The notes under the pieces are model-generated. The model saw only the letters and a list, made by a program, of their open reading frames with translations. It searched no databases and was not told the DNA's origin. DNA of 64,000 nt from Xanthobacter agilis. Lineage in GTDB: Bacteria > Pseudomonadota > Alphaproteobacteria > Rhizobiales > Xanthobacteraceae. Within the stretch, counting starts at the first letter, position 1. The number at the start of each line of letters is the position of its first letter. The stretch lies in contig NZ_JABWGX010000020.1 in NCBI RefSeq assembly GCF_021730435.1, forward strand, positions 1 through 64,000. The letters are read 5' to 3'. Below are positions 29,952 to 39,244 of the stretch, piece by piece. The position numbers and the translations under genes were made by a program.

Positions 29952-31022
29952 TCAGGCCCGTGCGTGGGGCGAGGCCGCCGCAACGGGATCGAGCGGCCAG
30001 CGGGCGCGGGGGCTCACCTCCAGCGAATCATGCAGGCCGCGCGAGAGCCGCTCGGCCCCGGCCCAGGCGATCATGGCGCCGTTGTCGGTGCACAGGTCGG
30101 GGGCGGGCAGAGCGAAGCGGGTGTTGAGCTCCGCCGCCTGACGGGCGAGGGCCGCGCGAATGGCGCCGTTGGCGGCCACTCCGCCGGCCACCACCAGCGC
30201 GGTGGGGCCGCGCCCCAGCCGGTCGCGGAAGGCCCGCGCGCCCGCTTTCACCCGGTCCACGATCACCTCCACCACCGCCGCCTGAAAGCTCGCGCACAGG
30301 TCGGCCACGTCTTCGTCGGTGAGGGGGGCGAGCTTTTCCGCCTCCAGCCGCACGGCGGTCTTGAGGCCCGACAGCGAGAAGTCCGGCTCGCGCCGGCCCA
30401 GCATGGGGCGGGGAAAGGCGAAGCGATCAGCATGGCCCTGGGCCGCCTGGGCCTCCACCTGGGGGCCGCCCGGATAGGGCAGGCTCAGCATCTTCGCGAC
30501 CTTGTCGAAGGCTTCGCCCACGGCGTCGTCAAGGGTGGTGCCAAGCCGCGTGTAGCGGCCCACATCCTCCACCGCCAGCAATTGGGTGTGGCCGCCGGAG
30601 ACCAGCAGCAGCAGATAGGGGAACGCCACCCCATCGGTGAGGCGGGCGGTAAGGGCGTGGGCCTCCAGGTGATTCACCGCCACCAGCGGCTTGCGGGCGG
30701 CAAGGGCGATCGCCTTGGCGGTGGTGAGCCCGACGATGACCCCGCCGATGAGGCCCGGCCCCGCCGCCGCCGCGATGCCGGACAGCTCGGAGAAGGACAA
30801 ATTCGCCTGCCGCATCGCCTCGGCGATGACATGGTCGAGGATTTCCACATGGGCGCGCGCGGCGATCTCCGGCACCACGCCGCCATAGGGCGAATGAATG
30901 GCAATCTGCGAACGGATCACGTTGGAGCGGATGTCGCTGGCGCCCGACGACGAGCGGGCGACCACCGCCGCGGAGGTCTCGTCGCAGGTGGTCTCGATGC
31001 CGAGAACGAGAAGATCCGCCAA
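29952..31022 (-). CDS. tsaD: tRNA threonylcarbamoyladenosine transferase subunit TsaD
   Basis: TsaD, with TsaB and TsaE, places threonylcarbamoyl on A37 of ANN-decoding tRNAs. The ASKHA-fold motifs [17 protein letters not shown] at the N-terminus and the metal-binding [14 protein letters not shown] are visible, as are SGGHTQLL and [13 protein letters not shown]. No ATG or GTG lies near the proper N-terminus; a TTG at 31022 gives a 356-residue protein of family length and leaves a clean gap to the divergent hemC. The longer frame from 31121 would overlap hemC. Confidence 0.95.
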   Translation of the reverse strand: MADLLVLGIETTCDETSAAVVARSSSGASDIRSNVIRSQIAIHSPYGGVVPEIAARAHVEILDHVIAEAMRQANLSFSELSGIAAAAGPGLIGGVIVGLTTAKAIALAARKPLVAVNHLEAHALTARLTDGVAFPYLLLLVSGGHTQLLAVEDVGRYTRLGTTLDDAVGEAFDKVAKMLSLPYPGGPQVEAQAAQGHADRFAFPRPMLGRREPDFSLSGLKTAVRLEAEKLAPLTDEDVADLCASFQAAVVEVIVDRVKAGARAFRDRLGRGPTALVVAGGVAANGAIRAALARQAAELNTRFALPAPDLCTDNGAMIAWAGAERLSRGLHDSLEVSPRARWPLDPVAAASPHARA

Positions 31023-31097
31023 ATTGCCCCCGCTTTCCGCGCTGCGCCGGAACGCCGCTCTACCCCGATTTGATTCCTGCGAGCATTGTACGCGCCC

Positions 31098-32075
31098 ATG
31101 AGCGCAGACACGAACATCCAAACAAGCCCGTCCCCCGCATCCGCGTCAAAAGCCGTCGCGCCGCGCCTGCGCATCGGCACGCGCGGTAGCCCGCTGGCCC
31201 TCTGGCAGGCCCATGCGGTCCAGGCGGCGCTGGCCGCCGCCCTTGGCCGTCCGGCGGAGGGGATCGCCATCGAGATCATCCGCACCACCGGCGACACGAT
31301 CCAGGATCGCGCCCTTTCGGAAGCCGGCGGCAAGGGCCTTTTCACCAAGGAAATCGAGGACGCCCTGCTGGAGGGGCGCATCGACCTCGCCGTGCATTCG
31401 GCCAAGGATGTGGCCACCGTGCTGCCGGAAGGCCTGCACCTTTCCGGCTACCTGCCGCGCGCCGACGTGCGCGACGCCCTCATCCTGAAGCGCGGCGCGG
31501 GTCTTGATGACCTGCCGGCGGGCGCGAAGGTGGGCACCGCCTCGCTGCGCCGCGCGGCACAGATGAAGCGCCTGCGCCCGGATCTGAAGGTGGAGCTGCT
31601 GCGCGGCAATGTGCACACCCGCCTTGCCCGCGTGCGCGAGGGGGATTTCGACGCCACCCTGCTCGCGTTCGCCGGCCTCTCCCGCCTCGGCCTCGCCCAC
31701 GAGGCCAACGCGGTGCTGGAGACCCGCAGCTTCCTGCCGGCCGTGGGTCAGGGGGCGGTGGCCATCGAATGCCGGGTGGCGGATGCCGCGACCAATGCCG
31801 CCATCGCGGCCATCGCCTGCCGCGACACCGGCATCGCGCTTGCGGCCGAGCGGGCGTTTCTCGCTGCCCTCGACGGCTCCTGCCGCACCCCCATCGCCGG
31901 GCTTGCCACTGTGGAGGGAGATCTGGTGCGGCTCGCGGGGCTGGTGCTCGCCCTCGACGGCTCCGACGCCGCCGAGACCGAGGACAGCGCGCCGATCGCG
32001 GAGGCCGCCGCCCTGGGCGCCCGCTGCGGAGGGCGGCTGCGGGACAGCGCGCCGGCCAGGGCCTTGGGTCTGTGA
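31098..32075 (+). CDS. hemC: Porphobilinogen deaminase (hydroxymethylbilane synthase)
   Basis: HemC joins four porphobilinogen molecules to hydroxymethylbilane in heme synthesis. The 325-residue protein has [14 protein letters not shown] near the N-terminus, the catalytic Asp in HSAKDVAT (D104), and Cys262 in [11 protein letters not shown], the attachment point of the dipyrromethane cofactor. Residues 1-23 are a Ser/Ala/Pro-rich extension. The ATG at 31098 is preferred to a TTG at 31086. It starts the hemC-hemD-mitofilin-hemY run and is divergent from tsaD. Confidence 0.97.
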   Translation: MSADTNIQTSPSPASASKAVAPRLRIGTRGSPLALWQAHAVQAALAAALGRPAEGIAIEIIRTTGDTIQDRALSEAGGKGLFTKEIEDALLEGRIDLAVHSAKDVATVLPEGLHLSGYLPRADVRDALILKRGAGLDDLPAGAKVGTASLRRAAQMKRLRPDLKVELLRGNVHTRLARVREGDFDATLLAFAGLSRLGLAHEANAVLETRSFLPAVGQGAVAIECRVADAATNAAIAAIACRDTGIALAAERAFLAALDGSCRTPIAGLATVEGDLVRLAGLVLALDGSDAAETEDSAPIAEAAALGARCGGRLRDSAPARALGL

Positions 32076-32112
32076 GCAAACCGGGCCTGCGCGCGAACGG
32101 GACACGATCATC

Positions 32113-32811
32113 ATGCATTTCCTGATTACCCGCCCGGAACCCGCCGCCACCCAGACGGCGGAACGCCTGCGCAAGCTCGGCCACGCGGTCACGGTGGATC
32201 CCATGCTGCGCATCGCGGCCACCACGGCGCCCCTGCCCACCGGGCCGTTCGATGCGGTGGCCTTCACCTCCATCAATGGCGTGACGGCGTTTGCCGCCCA
32301 TCCGCAGGGGCGAGAGCTGTTCCATCTGCCGGCCTTTGCGGTGGGCACCCGCACCGCCAAGGCGGCGCGGGCCGCAGGGTTCACCCATGTCACCGATTGC
32401 GCGGGCGATGCCGACGCCCTTGCCGGCCGCCTGGCCGAAGCGCTGCCCAAGGGCGCGCGGGTGCTTAATCCGGCGGGCGAGGACCGGGCGGCGGACCTCG
32501 CCGAGCTGCTGAAGGCGCCGGGTCTCGATCTGGTGCTCACCATCATCTATGCCGCCGAGCCGGCGGATGCGCTGTCGGAGGAGGCCCGCGCTGCCCTCGC
32601 GGCCGGGCACATCAACGCCGCGCTGCATTTCTCGCAGCGCACGGTGAAGACGCTCCTCGCCTGCGTGACGGCGGCGGGGCTCACCCGCCAACTCGCCGGG
32701 GTGCGCGAATTCTGCCTGTCCGAGCAGGTGGGCGGACCTCTGGTCAAGGCCGGCTACCCCATCGAAGCGGCATCCGCGCCCAATGAGGATGCCCTGTTCG
32801 CGCTGTTCTGA
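32113..32811 (+). CDS. hemD: Uroporphyrinogen-III synthase
   Basis: HemD closes hydroxymethylbilane with inversion of ring D, giving uroporphyrinogen III. The 232-residue protein begins MHFLITRPEPAATQTAERL and has the weakly conserved two-lobe HemD pattern (AVAFTSINGVTAFAA, FAVGTRTAKAARAAGF, LHFSQRTVKTLLACV). It lies 37 bases after hemC, which strongly supports the call since HemD sequences diverge widely. Confidence 0.92.
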   Translation: MHFLITRPEPAATQTAERLRKLGHAVTVDPMLRIAATTAPLPTGPFDAVAFTSINGVTAFAAHPQGRELFHLPAFAVGTRTAKAARAAGFTHVTDCAGDADALAGRLAEALPKGARVLNPAGEDRAADLAELLKAPGLDLVLTIIYAAEPADALSEEARAALAAGHINAALHFSQRTVKTLLACVTAAGLTRQLAGVREFCLSEQVGGPLVKAGYPIEAASAPNEDALFALF

Positions 32812-32895
32812 TCGCGCTCCACCTGCCGAAGGTTGCGATGGACCGCCGGGCGGTCTATCCGAAGTATCCGGCGGATCGATCCCACGAGGAGGCCC

Positions 32896-34362
32896 ATGGC
32901 GAGCGATAATCCCACGGCGGCTGGCGGCTCGTCCCGTCGTCCCCGCACTCCGCCGACCCTCGACCTGAAGGCCGAGGAGGTGCGCAGCGCCCCCGATTCC
33001 ACGCCAGACGCAGGCGCGGCCCCCGCCGCTGATTCGCCCGCTGCCGCAGGTGCGTCCGAAGCCGGCGTTCCGATCACCGATGGCAGCGCGTCCGAGGCGG
33101 CGGTTTCGTCCGCGCCGGAAGCCTCGGCCTCCAGCGCGGATGACGCCGCGCCCGAGGTGGCGCTGACGGCCGGAGAACAAGGGGCCGGAGAACAGGGGGC
33201 GGAGAGCCCGTCCACCGCAACCGCCACCCCACCGTCACCGGCCGCGCCGCGACGGGGCGGGGCCGGGACGGTGATCGCGGCTCTGGTCCTCGGGGCCTTG
33301 GCCGGCGGCGGCGCCGGTGGTGGCGTTCTCTATTACGCCATGCAGCATGCGCCGCAGCCGGCGCCGGTGGGCCTTTCGCCGCTCACCGCCCGCCTTTCGG
33401 TGCTGGAGGCACGCCCGGTGGCCGATCCGGCGGCGCTTGCCGCCCTGCGGCAGAGCCTCGGCCAGGCGGATGCACGCTTCGCCGCGCTCGATTCCGCGCT
33501 GGCGGCCCTGAAGGCGGCGCCCGCGTCCGCAGGTGCCGGCGCTGCCGCGACTGCGCCTAATGTGGATGCGCTGAAGGCGGCTCTCGCCAAGACCGAAGCG
33601 GCGGTGGCGGATGTGGCGTCGCGGGTGGATGTCCTCAAGACCAGCCAGGACACGCTGAAATCGGCCCAGGACGGCCTTCAGGCCTCGGTCGCGGCCGCCA
33701 ATGCGGCGGCCCAGCAGGCGCAGGGACAGGCCCAGCAATTGGGGCCGCGCCTGGACGGGCTCACGGCCCATATCGACGCGGTGCGCAAAGAGGCGATCGA
33801 CGCCGCCAGCGCTGCGGCCGCCATCAATCGCGGCGCGGCCGCCGTTTTGGTGCTCGGCACCTTGAAGCAATCCATCGACGCCGGCCGACCCTATGGACCC
33901 GAACTTGAGGCCGCCCGCGCCCTGCTCGGCCCCCGCGCGGCCCCGCTGGAGCCGTTCGCGGCCCTGGCGCAGACCGGCTTTCCGCCGCTGCCGAAGCTCG
34001 CGGATCAACTGGCCGTGGCGGGCGACGCCGCCATCGACGGCCTGACTCCGGCACCCGAGGCCCCGGCGGCCGATGCGTCGCTGATGACACGCTTTCTCGC
34101 CAGCGCCCAGAGCCTCGTCAAGGTGCGCCCCGCCGACGGCATGGACCCGGACAGCCTGCGCGGTGTGCTGAAGCGCGCGGTCGCCGACGTCCAGGCCGGA
34201 AACCTCGATACGGCGCAGGCGACATTGAAGCAGCTTCCGGCGCCGGTGCAGCAGAAGCTGGCCGCCGTGGTGGGCGAGATCGATGCCCGCCGTCGCGCGG
34301 CCGAGGCGGCTGCCACGCTCTATCAGCAGGCGCTTGCCGCCATTTCGGGGAAAGCGCCGTGA
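32896..34362 (+). CDS. Alphaproteobacterial mitofilin/Mic60 homologue (COG4223)
   Basis: This 488-residue protein has a long acidic Ala/Pro-rich cytoplasmic N-terminus (1-119), one membrane helix at about 122-148 (TVIAALVLGALAGGGAGGGV), a long Ala/Gln-rich coiled coil (about 160-310) and a C-terminal mitofilin-like domain (about 395-485) with SLVKVRPADGMDPDSLRGVL and DVQAGNLDTAQATLKQLP. This is the layout of bacterial Mic60, the ancestor of the mitochondrial crista-junction protein, which shapes inner membranes and contacts the outer membrane. Its place between hemD and hemY is the conserved alphaproteobacterial context. GAGGAGG precedes the ATG. Confidence 0.9.
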   Translation: MASDNPTAAGGSSRRPRTPPTLDLKAEEVRSAPDSTPDAGAAPAADSPAAAGASEAGVPITDGSASEAAVSSAPEASASSADDAAPEVALTAGEQGAGEQGAESPSTATATPPSPAAPRRGGAGTVIAALVLGALAGGGAGGGVLYYAMQHAPQPAPVGLSPLTARLSVLEARPVADPAALAALRQSLGQADARFAALDSALAALKAAPASAGAGAAATAPNVDALKAALAKTEAAVADVASRVDVLKTSQDTLKSAQDGLQASVAAANAAAQQAQGQAQQLGPRLDGLTAHIDAVRKEAIDAASAAAAINRGAAAVLVLGTLKQSIDAGRPYGPELEAARALLGPRAAPLEPFAALAQTGFPPLPKLADQLAVAGDAAIDGLTPAPEAPAADASLMTRFLASAQSLVKVRPADGMDPDSLRGVLKRAVADVQAGNLDTAQATLKQLPAPVQQKLAAVVGEIDARRRAAEAAATLYQQALAAISGKAP

Positions 34363-35963
34363 TCCGTCTCGTCCTGATCCTCGTTCTGCTCGCGGCGCTG
34401 GCTTTCGGCGCCTCCTGGATTGCCGACCGGCCGGGTGAAATCTCGGTGGTCTGGCAAGGCTGGCGGGTGGATACCACGGTGCCGGTGGCGCTCGCCGTCA
34501 TCGCCGTGGTCACCGGCGTGATGCTCGCCTTGTGGCGGCTCATCGCCTTCCTTCTGGCCTCGCCGAAGCTGGTCGCGGCGCTCTCCCGCCGCCGGCGACG
34601 GGACCAGGGCCTGCGCGCCCTCAGCCGGGGCCTTCTCGCGATCGGCTCGGGCGATGCTGCCACCGCCCGAAAGGCGCGGGCGGAGGCGGCCCGGCTTTTG
34701 CCCCACGAGCCGCTCACCCACCTCTTGACCGCCCAGGCGGCGCAGTTCGACAACGATCCGGAAACCGCCGTCGCGGCCTTCAAGGCCATGGCCGCGCGTG
34801 CGGAAACCCGCCTTCTGGGGCTGCGCGGCCTGCACATGGAGGCCCGCAAGAGTGGCGACCGGGCCGCCTCCGCCGCCATCGCGGCCGAGGCCGTGGCCCA
34901 TGCGCCGACGCTGGCCTGGGCCGCGGATGCGGTCATCGAGGCCCATTGCGCCGCCGGCGACTTCCGCGCCGCTCGCACGGTGCTGGAACGCCAGATGGCG
35001 CAGAAGGGCATCGACAAGGCCCAGTATCGCCGCCGTCGCGCGGTGCTGCTGACCGCCGAGGCCATGGCGATCGAGCACGCCGATCCGCTGGTGGCGCGCG
35101 AGTTGGCGCAGGAGGCGGTGCGCCTCGCGCCCACCCTGGTGCCGGCCGCGGCCTGCGCCGGCCGGCTCATCGGCGCCGCCGGAGAACTGAAGAAGGCAGC
35201 GAAGATCGTCGAGACCGCCTATGCGGCCCATCCCCATCCGGAGCTGGCCGAGGTGGAGGCGCACCTGCGCCCCGGCGACGCCGCCCTCGACCGGCTGCGC
35301 CGCGTGCGCATGCTGGCCGGCAAGGCGCCGGCCCATGTGGAAAGCGCCATCGCCCTCGCCCGCGCGGCCCTTGACGCGCACGAGTATGACGAGGCCCGGC
35401 GCACCCTGGAACCGCTGCTCGACGCGCCCAGCCAGCGGGTATGCCTGCTGATGGCGGAACTGGAGGCGGCGGAGCACGGCGACGTGGGCAAGGCCCGCGA
35501 ATGGACGGCGCGCGCCGTGCACGCCGCCCGCGATCCGGCCTGGATCGCCGACGGGGTGATTTCCGACCACTGGCAACCCGTCTCGCCGGTCACCGGCCGG
35601 CTCGACGCCTTCGTGTGGGCGGTGCCTCCGGGAGTCTCGGCAACGCCGGTCCTCGAACATGGGGCCGAGCGGGTGATGGCGGCCATCGCCGCCGTGCGCG
35701 CCGGAGAGCAGGCCAAGGCCCTGGCCGAGGCCGCCGAGCGGGCGGCTCAAGAGGCCATATCCGCGCCGGAGAGCGCCGCGGCCCCTGCCGCGCCTACGGC
35801 CGATGTCGCTCCTGTGGCGGCGAAGGCCCCGCAATCTCCCCCACAGGACGCGTCGCCGCAGCGGCGCCCGGCCGATCCCATCCTGCCCGTGCCGCCGTTG
35901 CCGGACGATCCAGGCCCGGCCGGCGAGGAGCCCGAGACCAAGCGCCGCTTTTTCGGACTGTGA
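34359..35963 (+). CDS. hemY: HemY N-terminal-domain TPR membrane protein
   Basis: This 534-residue protein has two N-terminal membrane helices (residues 2-20 and about 44-66) and the HemY_N signature RPGEISVVWQGWRVDTTVPVA, followed by TPR-like helical repeats to about residue 400 and a Pro/Ala-rich tail. It is the HemY of the hemCDXY type, a membrane protein of uncertain function near heme synthesis, not the protoporphyrinogen oxidase of the same name. Its GTG start overlaps the mitofilin stop (GTGA), so the two are coupled. A strong terminator follows. Confidence 0.92.
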   Translation: MIRLVLILVLLAALAFGASWIADRPGEISVVWQGWRVDTTVPVALAVIAVVTGVMLALWRLIAFLLASPKLVAALSRRRRRDQGLRALSRGLLAIGSGDAATARKARAEAARLLPHEPLTHLLTAQAAQFDNDPETAVAAFKAMAARAETRLLGLRGLHMEARKSGDRAASAAIAAEAVAHAPTLAWAADAVIEAHCAAGDFRAARTVLERQMAQKGIDKAQYRRRRAVLLTAEAMAIEHADPLVARELAQEAVRLAPTLVPAAACAGRLIGAAGELKKAAKIVETAYAAHPHPELAEVEAHLRPGDAALDRLRRVRMLAGKAPAHVESAIALARAALDAHEYDEARRTLEPLLDAPSQRVCLLMAELEAAEHGDVGKAREWTARAVHAARDPAWIADGVISDHWQPVSPVTGRLDAFVWAVPPGVSATPVLEHGAERVMAAIAAVRAGEQAKALAEAAERAAQEAISAPESAAAPAAPTADVAPVAAKAPQSPPQDASPQRRPADPILPVPPLPDDPGPAGEEPETKRRFFGL

Positions 35964-36005
35964 CGGCCTCGCGTTGGTCCACGCCACACCCGTGATCGAA
36001 TGGAG

Positions 36006-36037
36006 AAGGCCCCGGCGATGCTGTTCGCCGGGGCCTT
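36006..36037 (+). terminator. Intrinsic terminator of the hemCD-mic60-hemY operon
   Basis: AAGGCCCCGGCGA (36006-36018) pairs perfectly over 13 bases with TCGCCGGGGCCTT (36025-36037), six-base loop, continuing into TTTTT. It lies 43 bases after the hemY stop. Confidence 0.92.
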
Positions 36038-36059
36038 TTTCATGTGTCCCGTCGCGTGT

Positions 36060-36359
36060 TCAGAAGGCGGTGAAGGCGACCGCGTGGTGTTCCACCTGGG
36101 GCGGGCTCGCCATGTGCGGCCCGGCGAGGCGGCGCCACTCCTGAAACTCCGGTGCGTTGCGGAAGTGCACCATGTGGTCTTCCACGCTGTCCCAGGTCAC
36201 CACCAGGAAATAGCGGCTCGGTGTTTCCACGGACCGTTCCAGCTTGAGACCCCGGCAGCCACGCGAACGCTGGAAGAAAGGGGCGGCCTCCTTCACCGCC
36301 GCCTCGAAGGCTTCGGCGGCGCCGTCCTTGATCTCGATGGTTGCGACCTCATAGACCAT
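36060..36359 (-). CDS. Antibiotic biosynthesis monooxygenase (ABM) domain protein
   Basis: This 99-residue protein is a single ferredoxin-like ABM domain: MVYEVATIEIKDGAAEAFEA, a central SRGCRGLKLERSVETPSRYF and then VTWDSVEDHMVHFRNAPEFQ. Relatives include small cofactor-free monooxygenases and heme-degrading or signalling proteins; the reaction here is unknown. The ATG at 36359 gives the domain start; the frame runs further upstream without a better site. It stands alone on the minus strand. Confidence 0.83.
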   Translation of the reverse strand: MVYEVATIEIKDGAAEAFEAAVKEAAPFFQRSRGCRGLKLERSVETPSRYFLVVTWDSVEDHMVHFRNAPEFQEWRRLAGPHMASPPQVEHHAVAFTAF

Positions 36360-36510
36360 GCTCGAGTCCTCCTTGGGGCGGGGGGACGCCGCGGCGCTTC
36401 TCATACATCATCCCGCGCGCAACAGGGGCCGGCGTGGTGCCCAAGCCGCTTGCAAAGGCGCGGGGGACGCGGCACACCATCCCTGTTCTTCACAGCATTT
36501 CGAGTGTCTC

Positions 36511-36924
36511 ATGGCCCATTGGCTCTACAAATCCGAACCCTTCAAATGGTCCTGGGACATGCAGGTGAAGGCCGGCGCCAAGGGCACCCATTGGGACGGC
36601 GTGCGCAACCACCTCGCCAAACAGCAGATGCTGGCCATGAAGATCGGCGACACCGGCTTCTTCTACCATTCCAACGAGGGCAAAGAGATCGTCGGCATCG
36701 TCGAGGTCATCAAGGAGGCCTACCCCGACCCCTCCGACCCCACGGGCAAGTTCGTGATGGTGGACCTCAAGGCGGTGAAGCCGCTCAAGACCCCCGTCAG
36801 CCTCGCCACCGTCAAGGCCGATCCGCGCTTCCAGGAAATGGCGCTCATCAAATATTCCCGCCTCTCCGTGCAGCCGGTGACCGACGAGGAATGGGAGCTT
36901 CTGTGCGCCATGGGTGGGGTGTGA
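36511..36924 (+). CDS. EVE-domain protein
   Basis: This 137-residue protein is a complete EVE domain, a PUA/YTH-like fold that binds modified bases in DNA or RNA. Family features are the start MAHWLYKSEPFKWSWDMQ, WDGVRNHLAKQQMLAMKIGD, GFFYHSNEGKEIVGIVEV and the C-terminal KYSRLSVQPVTDEEWELL. It overlaps the following methyltransferase gene as GTGA. The ribosome-binding site is weak, but the N-terminal MAHWLYKSEP is the family start. Confidence 0.93.
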   Translation: MAHWLYKSEPFKWSWDMQVKAGAKGTHWDGVRNHLAKQQMLAMKIGDTGFFYHSNEGKEIVGIVEVIKEAYPDPSDPTGKFVMVDLKAVKPLKTPVSLATVKADPRFQEMALIKYSRLSVQPVTDEEWELLCAMGGV

Positions 36925-37583
36925 GTCGGCCCATCGCCGACCCGGACGCCTTCATCCGCGCCGAGACTCGCCTGCGACCCACCGCTCTGGTGCCGGAAAT
37001 CGCGCTTCATGTGGCCGACGAGGCGGTGCCCATCTGGCATCGCACCGAGGAAGAATTGGGCGAGATGGGCCTGCCGCCACCGTTCTGGGCCTTTGCCTGG
37101 GCCGGTGGGCAGGCGCTGGCGCGCCATGTGCTCGATCATCCGGATACGGTGACCGGGCAGGAGGTGCTCGATTTCGCCTCCGGCTCGGGGCTGGTGGGCA
37201 TCGCCGCCATGAAAGCCGGCGCCGCCGCCGTGACCTGCGCGGATATCGATCCCTTCGCCTTGAGCGCCATCGCCCTCAACGGGGCGGCCAATGGCGTGGT
37301 GCTGCGGCCATGGGGGGAAGATCTCATCGGCCGGGATCTCGGCTGGGGCACCGTGCTCGCGGGTGACATCTGCTATGAGAAGGACCTCGCCGAGCGGGTG
37401 TATGCTTGGCTGCTCGATCTGTCCCGGCGCGGCGCCCGCGTGCTCATCGGCGATCCGGGGCGCACCTACCTGCCCAAGGATCGCCTGGAGCAGCTCGCCG
37501 AATATCATGTTCCAGTGACGCGCGAGCTTGAGGACATGGACATCAAGCGCACCTGCGTGTGGCGCCCGCGCCCGGAGGGTTAG
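36921..37583 (+). CDS. Class I SAM methyltransferase, ETF-beta/NNT1-like
   Basis: This 220-residue protein resembles the COG3897 group of protein N-methyltransferases, related to ETF-beta lysine methyltransferase. It has FWAFAWAGGQALARHVLDHP, motif I VLDFASGSGLVGIAAMKAGA, VTCADIDPFALSAIALNG and AGDICYEKDLAERV. The GTG start lies within the stop codon of the EVE gene, so translation is coupled. The substrate cannot be proven; ETF-beta itself is one known target of relatives. Confidence 0.87.
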   Translation: MSRPIADPDAFIRAETRLRPTALVPEIALHVADEAVPIWHRTEEELGEMGLPPPFWAFAWAGGQALARHVLDHPDTVTGQEVLDFASGSGLVGIAAMKAGAAAVTCADIDPFALSAIALNGAANGVVLRPWGEDLIGRDLGWGTVLAGDICYEKDLAERVYAWLLDLSRRGARVLIGDPGRTYLPKDRLEQLAEYHVPVTRELEDMDIKRTCVWRPRPEG

Positions 37584-37690
37584 GGCCTCTTCCGACGCAA
37601 GGGATGCCCCGTGTGAAGAAAAGGCCTGAATGCAACAGCCGGAGCGATGGCGCGCGCGGGACAGGCGCTTGCAGGATAGGCGCTCGCGGC

Positions 37691-38062
37691 TCAGGCCCGG
37701 CGCGCCACCAGGGCGGTGCCGGCCACCACCAGCCACCCCGCGATCATGAGACTGCCACCGAACGGCGCGCTGCCGCCGAGCAGCTTCGCCTCCAGCAAGG
37801 CGCGGGAGGACAGGTCCCCGCTGAACAGCAGGGCGCCGAACACCAGCGCCGATGCGCCCAGGCGCAGCGGAAAGCTGCCGCGGGTGAGCTGGAGCGCGAG
37901 CGCAGCCAGCCCGCCCACCGCGGCGGCGTGCAAAATCAGGAAATAGGCTGCTGTTTCCAGCGTGGCGCCGCCGCCCACATGGGCCGCGACCGCCGCCGCG
38001 GCGACACCACAGGCGCCCATGAGCCCTGCGAGCAGAAGCAGAATCCGTGTCCAGAGATCCAT
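37691..38062 (-). CDS. DUF423 (TMEM256-like) membrane protein
   Basis: This 123-residue inner-membrane protein has four hydrophobic helices that fill nearly its whole length (for example ILLLLAGLMGACGVAAAAVA at the N-terminus and SLMIAGWLVVAGTALVA at the C-terminus). The AHVGGGATLETAAYFLILHA and SGDLSSRALL segments fit DUF423, a family of unknown function related to human TMEM256. The ATG at 38062 has GGAGG ten bases upstream; a GTG two codons earlier is possible. Confidence 0.85.
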   Translation of the reverse strand: MDLWTRILLLLAGLMGACGVAAAAVAAHVGGGATLETAAYFLILHAAAVGGLAALALQLTRGSFPLRLGASALVFGALLFSGDLSSRALLEAKLLGGSAPFGGSLMIAGWLVVAGTALVARRA

Positions 38063-38176
38063 TAGCACGGTACCTCCATATGCGTATACTTATAGGACGC
38101 CAGAGCAATTTCAGTAAAAGTGTGAGGCGCATTTGCGCCGAAGCAGATGGCTAGAGCGTTTTCGGCCGAGCGCGGC

Positions 38177-38398
38177 TCATCGGATAGCCCCTGCGTTGCG
38201 GCAACGATTTCGCCATTTGAAGTAGACGGCGATTGCGGCGCGTTTGACGAAGTCCCTGAAGTTGACGAGAATCTTATCGTGTTGTGTTGCAACGCGTCGA
38301 AATTCTTTGATTTTGTTGAAGACACGCTCGATCCGGCTGTGCTCATTGTGGAGCTCCGTGTCGTGGCCGCGCCGCAGCTTGCGCTCCCGACAATCGGG
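38177..38398 (-). pseudogene. IS5-family transposase remnant, C-terminal end
   Basis: The minus strand encodes about 73 residues ending at a TGA at 38177, with RIERVFNKIKEFRRVATQHD, then KILVNFRDFVKRAAIAVYF, the C-terminal DDE-domain block of IS5-type transposases including the conserved glutamate of RIER. The frame hits a stop just upstream of 38398, and the rest of the transposase is missing. The base composition is less GC-rich than neighbouring genes. No intact terminal inverted repeats were seen. It occupies most of the gap between the DUF423 gene and the Atp12 gene. Confidence 0.75.
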
Positions 38399-38452
38399 GC
38401 CTCACGCCGATCGCCCTCGCCGCGATGAAGCGCGCGGACACCACGGGCGAGA

Positions 38453-39244
38453 TCAGGCGGCCACGTCGGCACCGAGGCGCAGCGCGGTGACGGCGGCATC
38501 CATTTCCACCCGGCGGGCGGCGCGACGGGCGGTGGCGGCCTCGTCCTCCCCCCACAGCTCGCGGTTCCAGTCCTCATCCACATGAGCGGCCTGCCATGCG
38601 GTATCAGCGTCGATCACGCCCTCGGCCACGGCCAGCGCCAGCAGGGCCGAACCGGTGAGGGTCGTCATCACATGCACCGCCGCCAGCGGCAGCGCCGCGC
38701 CGGGGAGCAGGGCCGCGACCCGCGCCAGGGAGTCCCCCGGCTGGGCCACATGGCACACCCCTTCCGACAGGAAGAACGGCGCCCCATGGGTCTCCCGCGC
38801 CCAGTCCAGGACCGGATCCCAGTGCCGCGCCTGCCGCTCCACCAGGGCGGTCGGCCCCTCGGCGCGGTAGAACAGCATGTCCGTGCCGGCATAGCGCACC
38901 ACCTCGTCGCGCACGGCATCAGCCTCCGGCGCAACCCGGTCGATGGCCACATTCGCAAGGCGTGTCAAAGGCATGGACAGCGGATCGATCTCGCGCGCCT
39001 GGGCGTCCCATTCCTTCGCCAAGGCCTCGGCAAGGGCGCGGGTCGGGACCAGGAGCAGGTTGCGCGCCGGCGTCCGCACCGCCCGACCATCGAGCAGAAG
39101 GGTGAAGCCGCCTTCGGCCGCGCTGACCGTCACATCCTTATAGAAGCGCTTGGGCCGCGCCGGCCGCAGTGCCGCCTGGGCCCGCGCCACGGGATCGGCC
39201 GGCTCTGCGCCGCCCGCCTCAAGGTCTGTCAGCAGTTCGCGCAT
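38453..39244 (-). CDS. ATP12-family F1-ATPase assembly chaperone
   Basis: This 263-residue protein matches the Atp12 family, whose mitochondrial members chaperone the F1 alpha subunit; a similar role in alphaproteobacteria is likely. Seen are RPKRFYKDVTVSAAEGGFTL, LLDGRAVRTPARNLLLVPT, ALAKEWDAQAREIDPLSMPL and, later, DTAWQAAHVDEDWNRELWG, all diagnostic. The ATG at 39244 lies 16 bases inside the end of the upstream HAD gene, so the two are coupled. Confidence 0.94.
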   Translation of the reverse strand: MRELLTDLEAGGAEPADPVARAQAALRPARPKRFYKDVTVSAAEGGFTLLLDGRAVRTPARNLLLVPTRALAEALAKEWDAQAREIDPLSMPLTRLANVAIDRVAPEADAVRDEVVRYAGTDMLFYRAEGPTALVERQARHWDPVLDWARETHGAPFFLSEGVCHVAQPGDSLARVAALLPGAALPLAAVHVMTTLTGSALLALAVAEGVIDADTAWQAAHVDEDWNRELWGEDEAATARRAARRVEMDAAVTALRLGADVAA

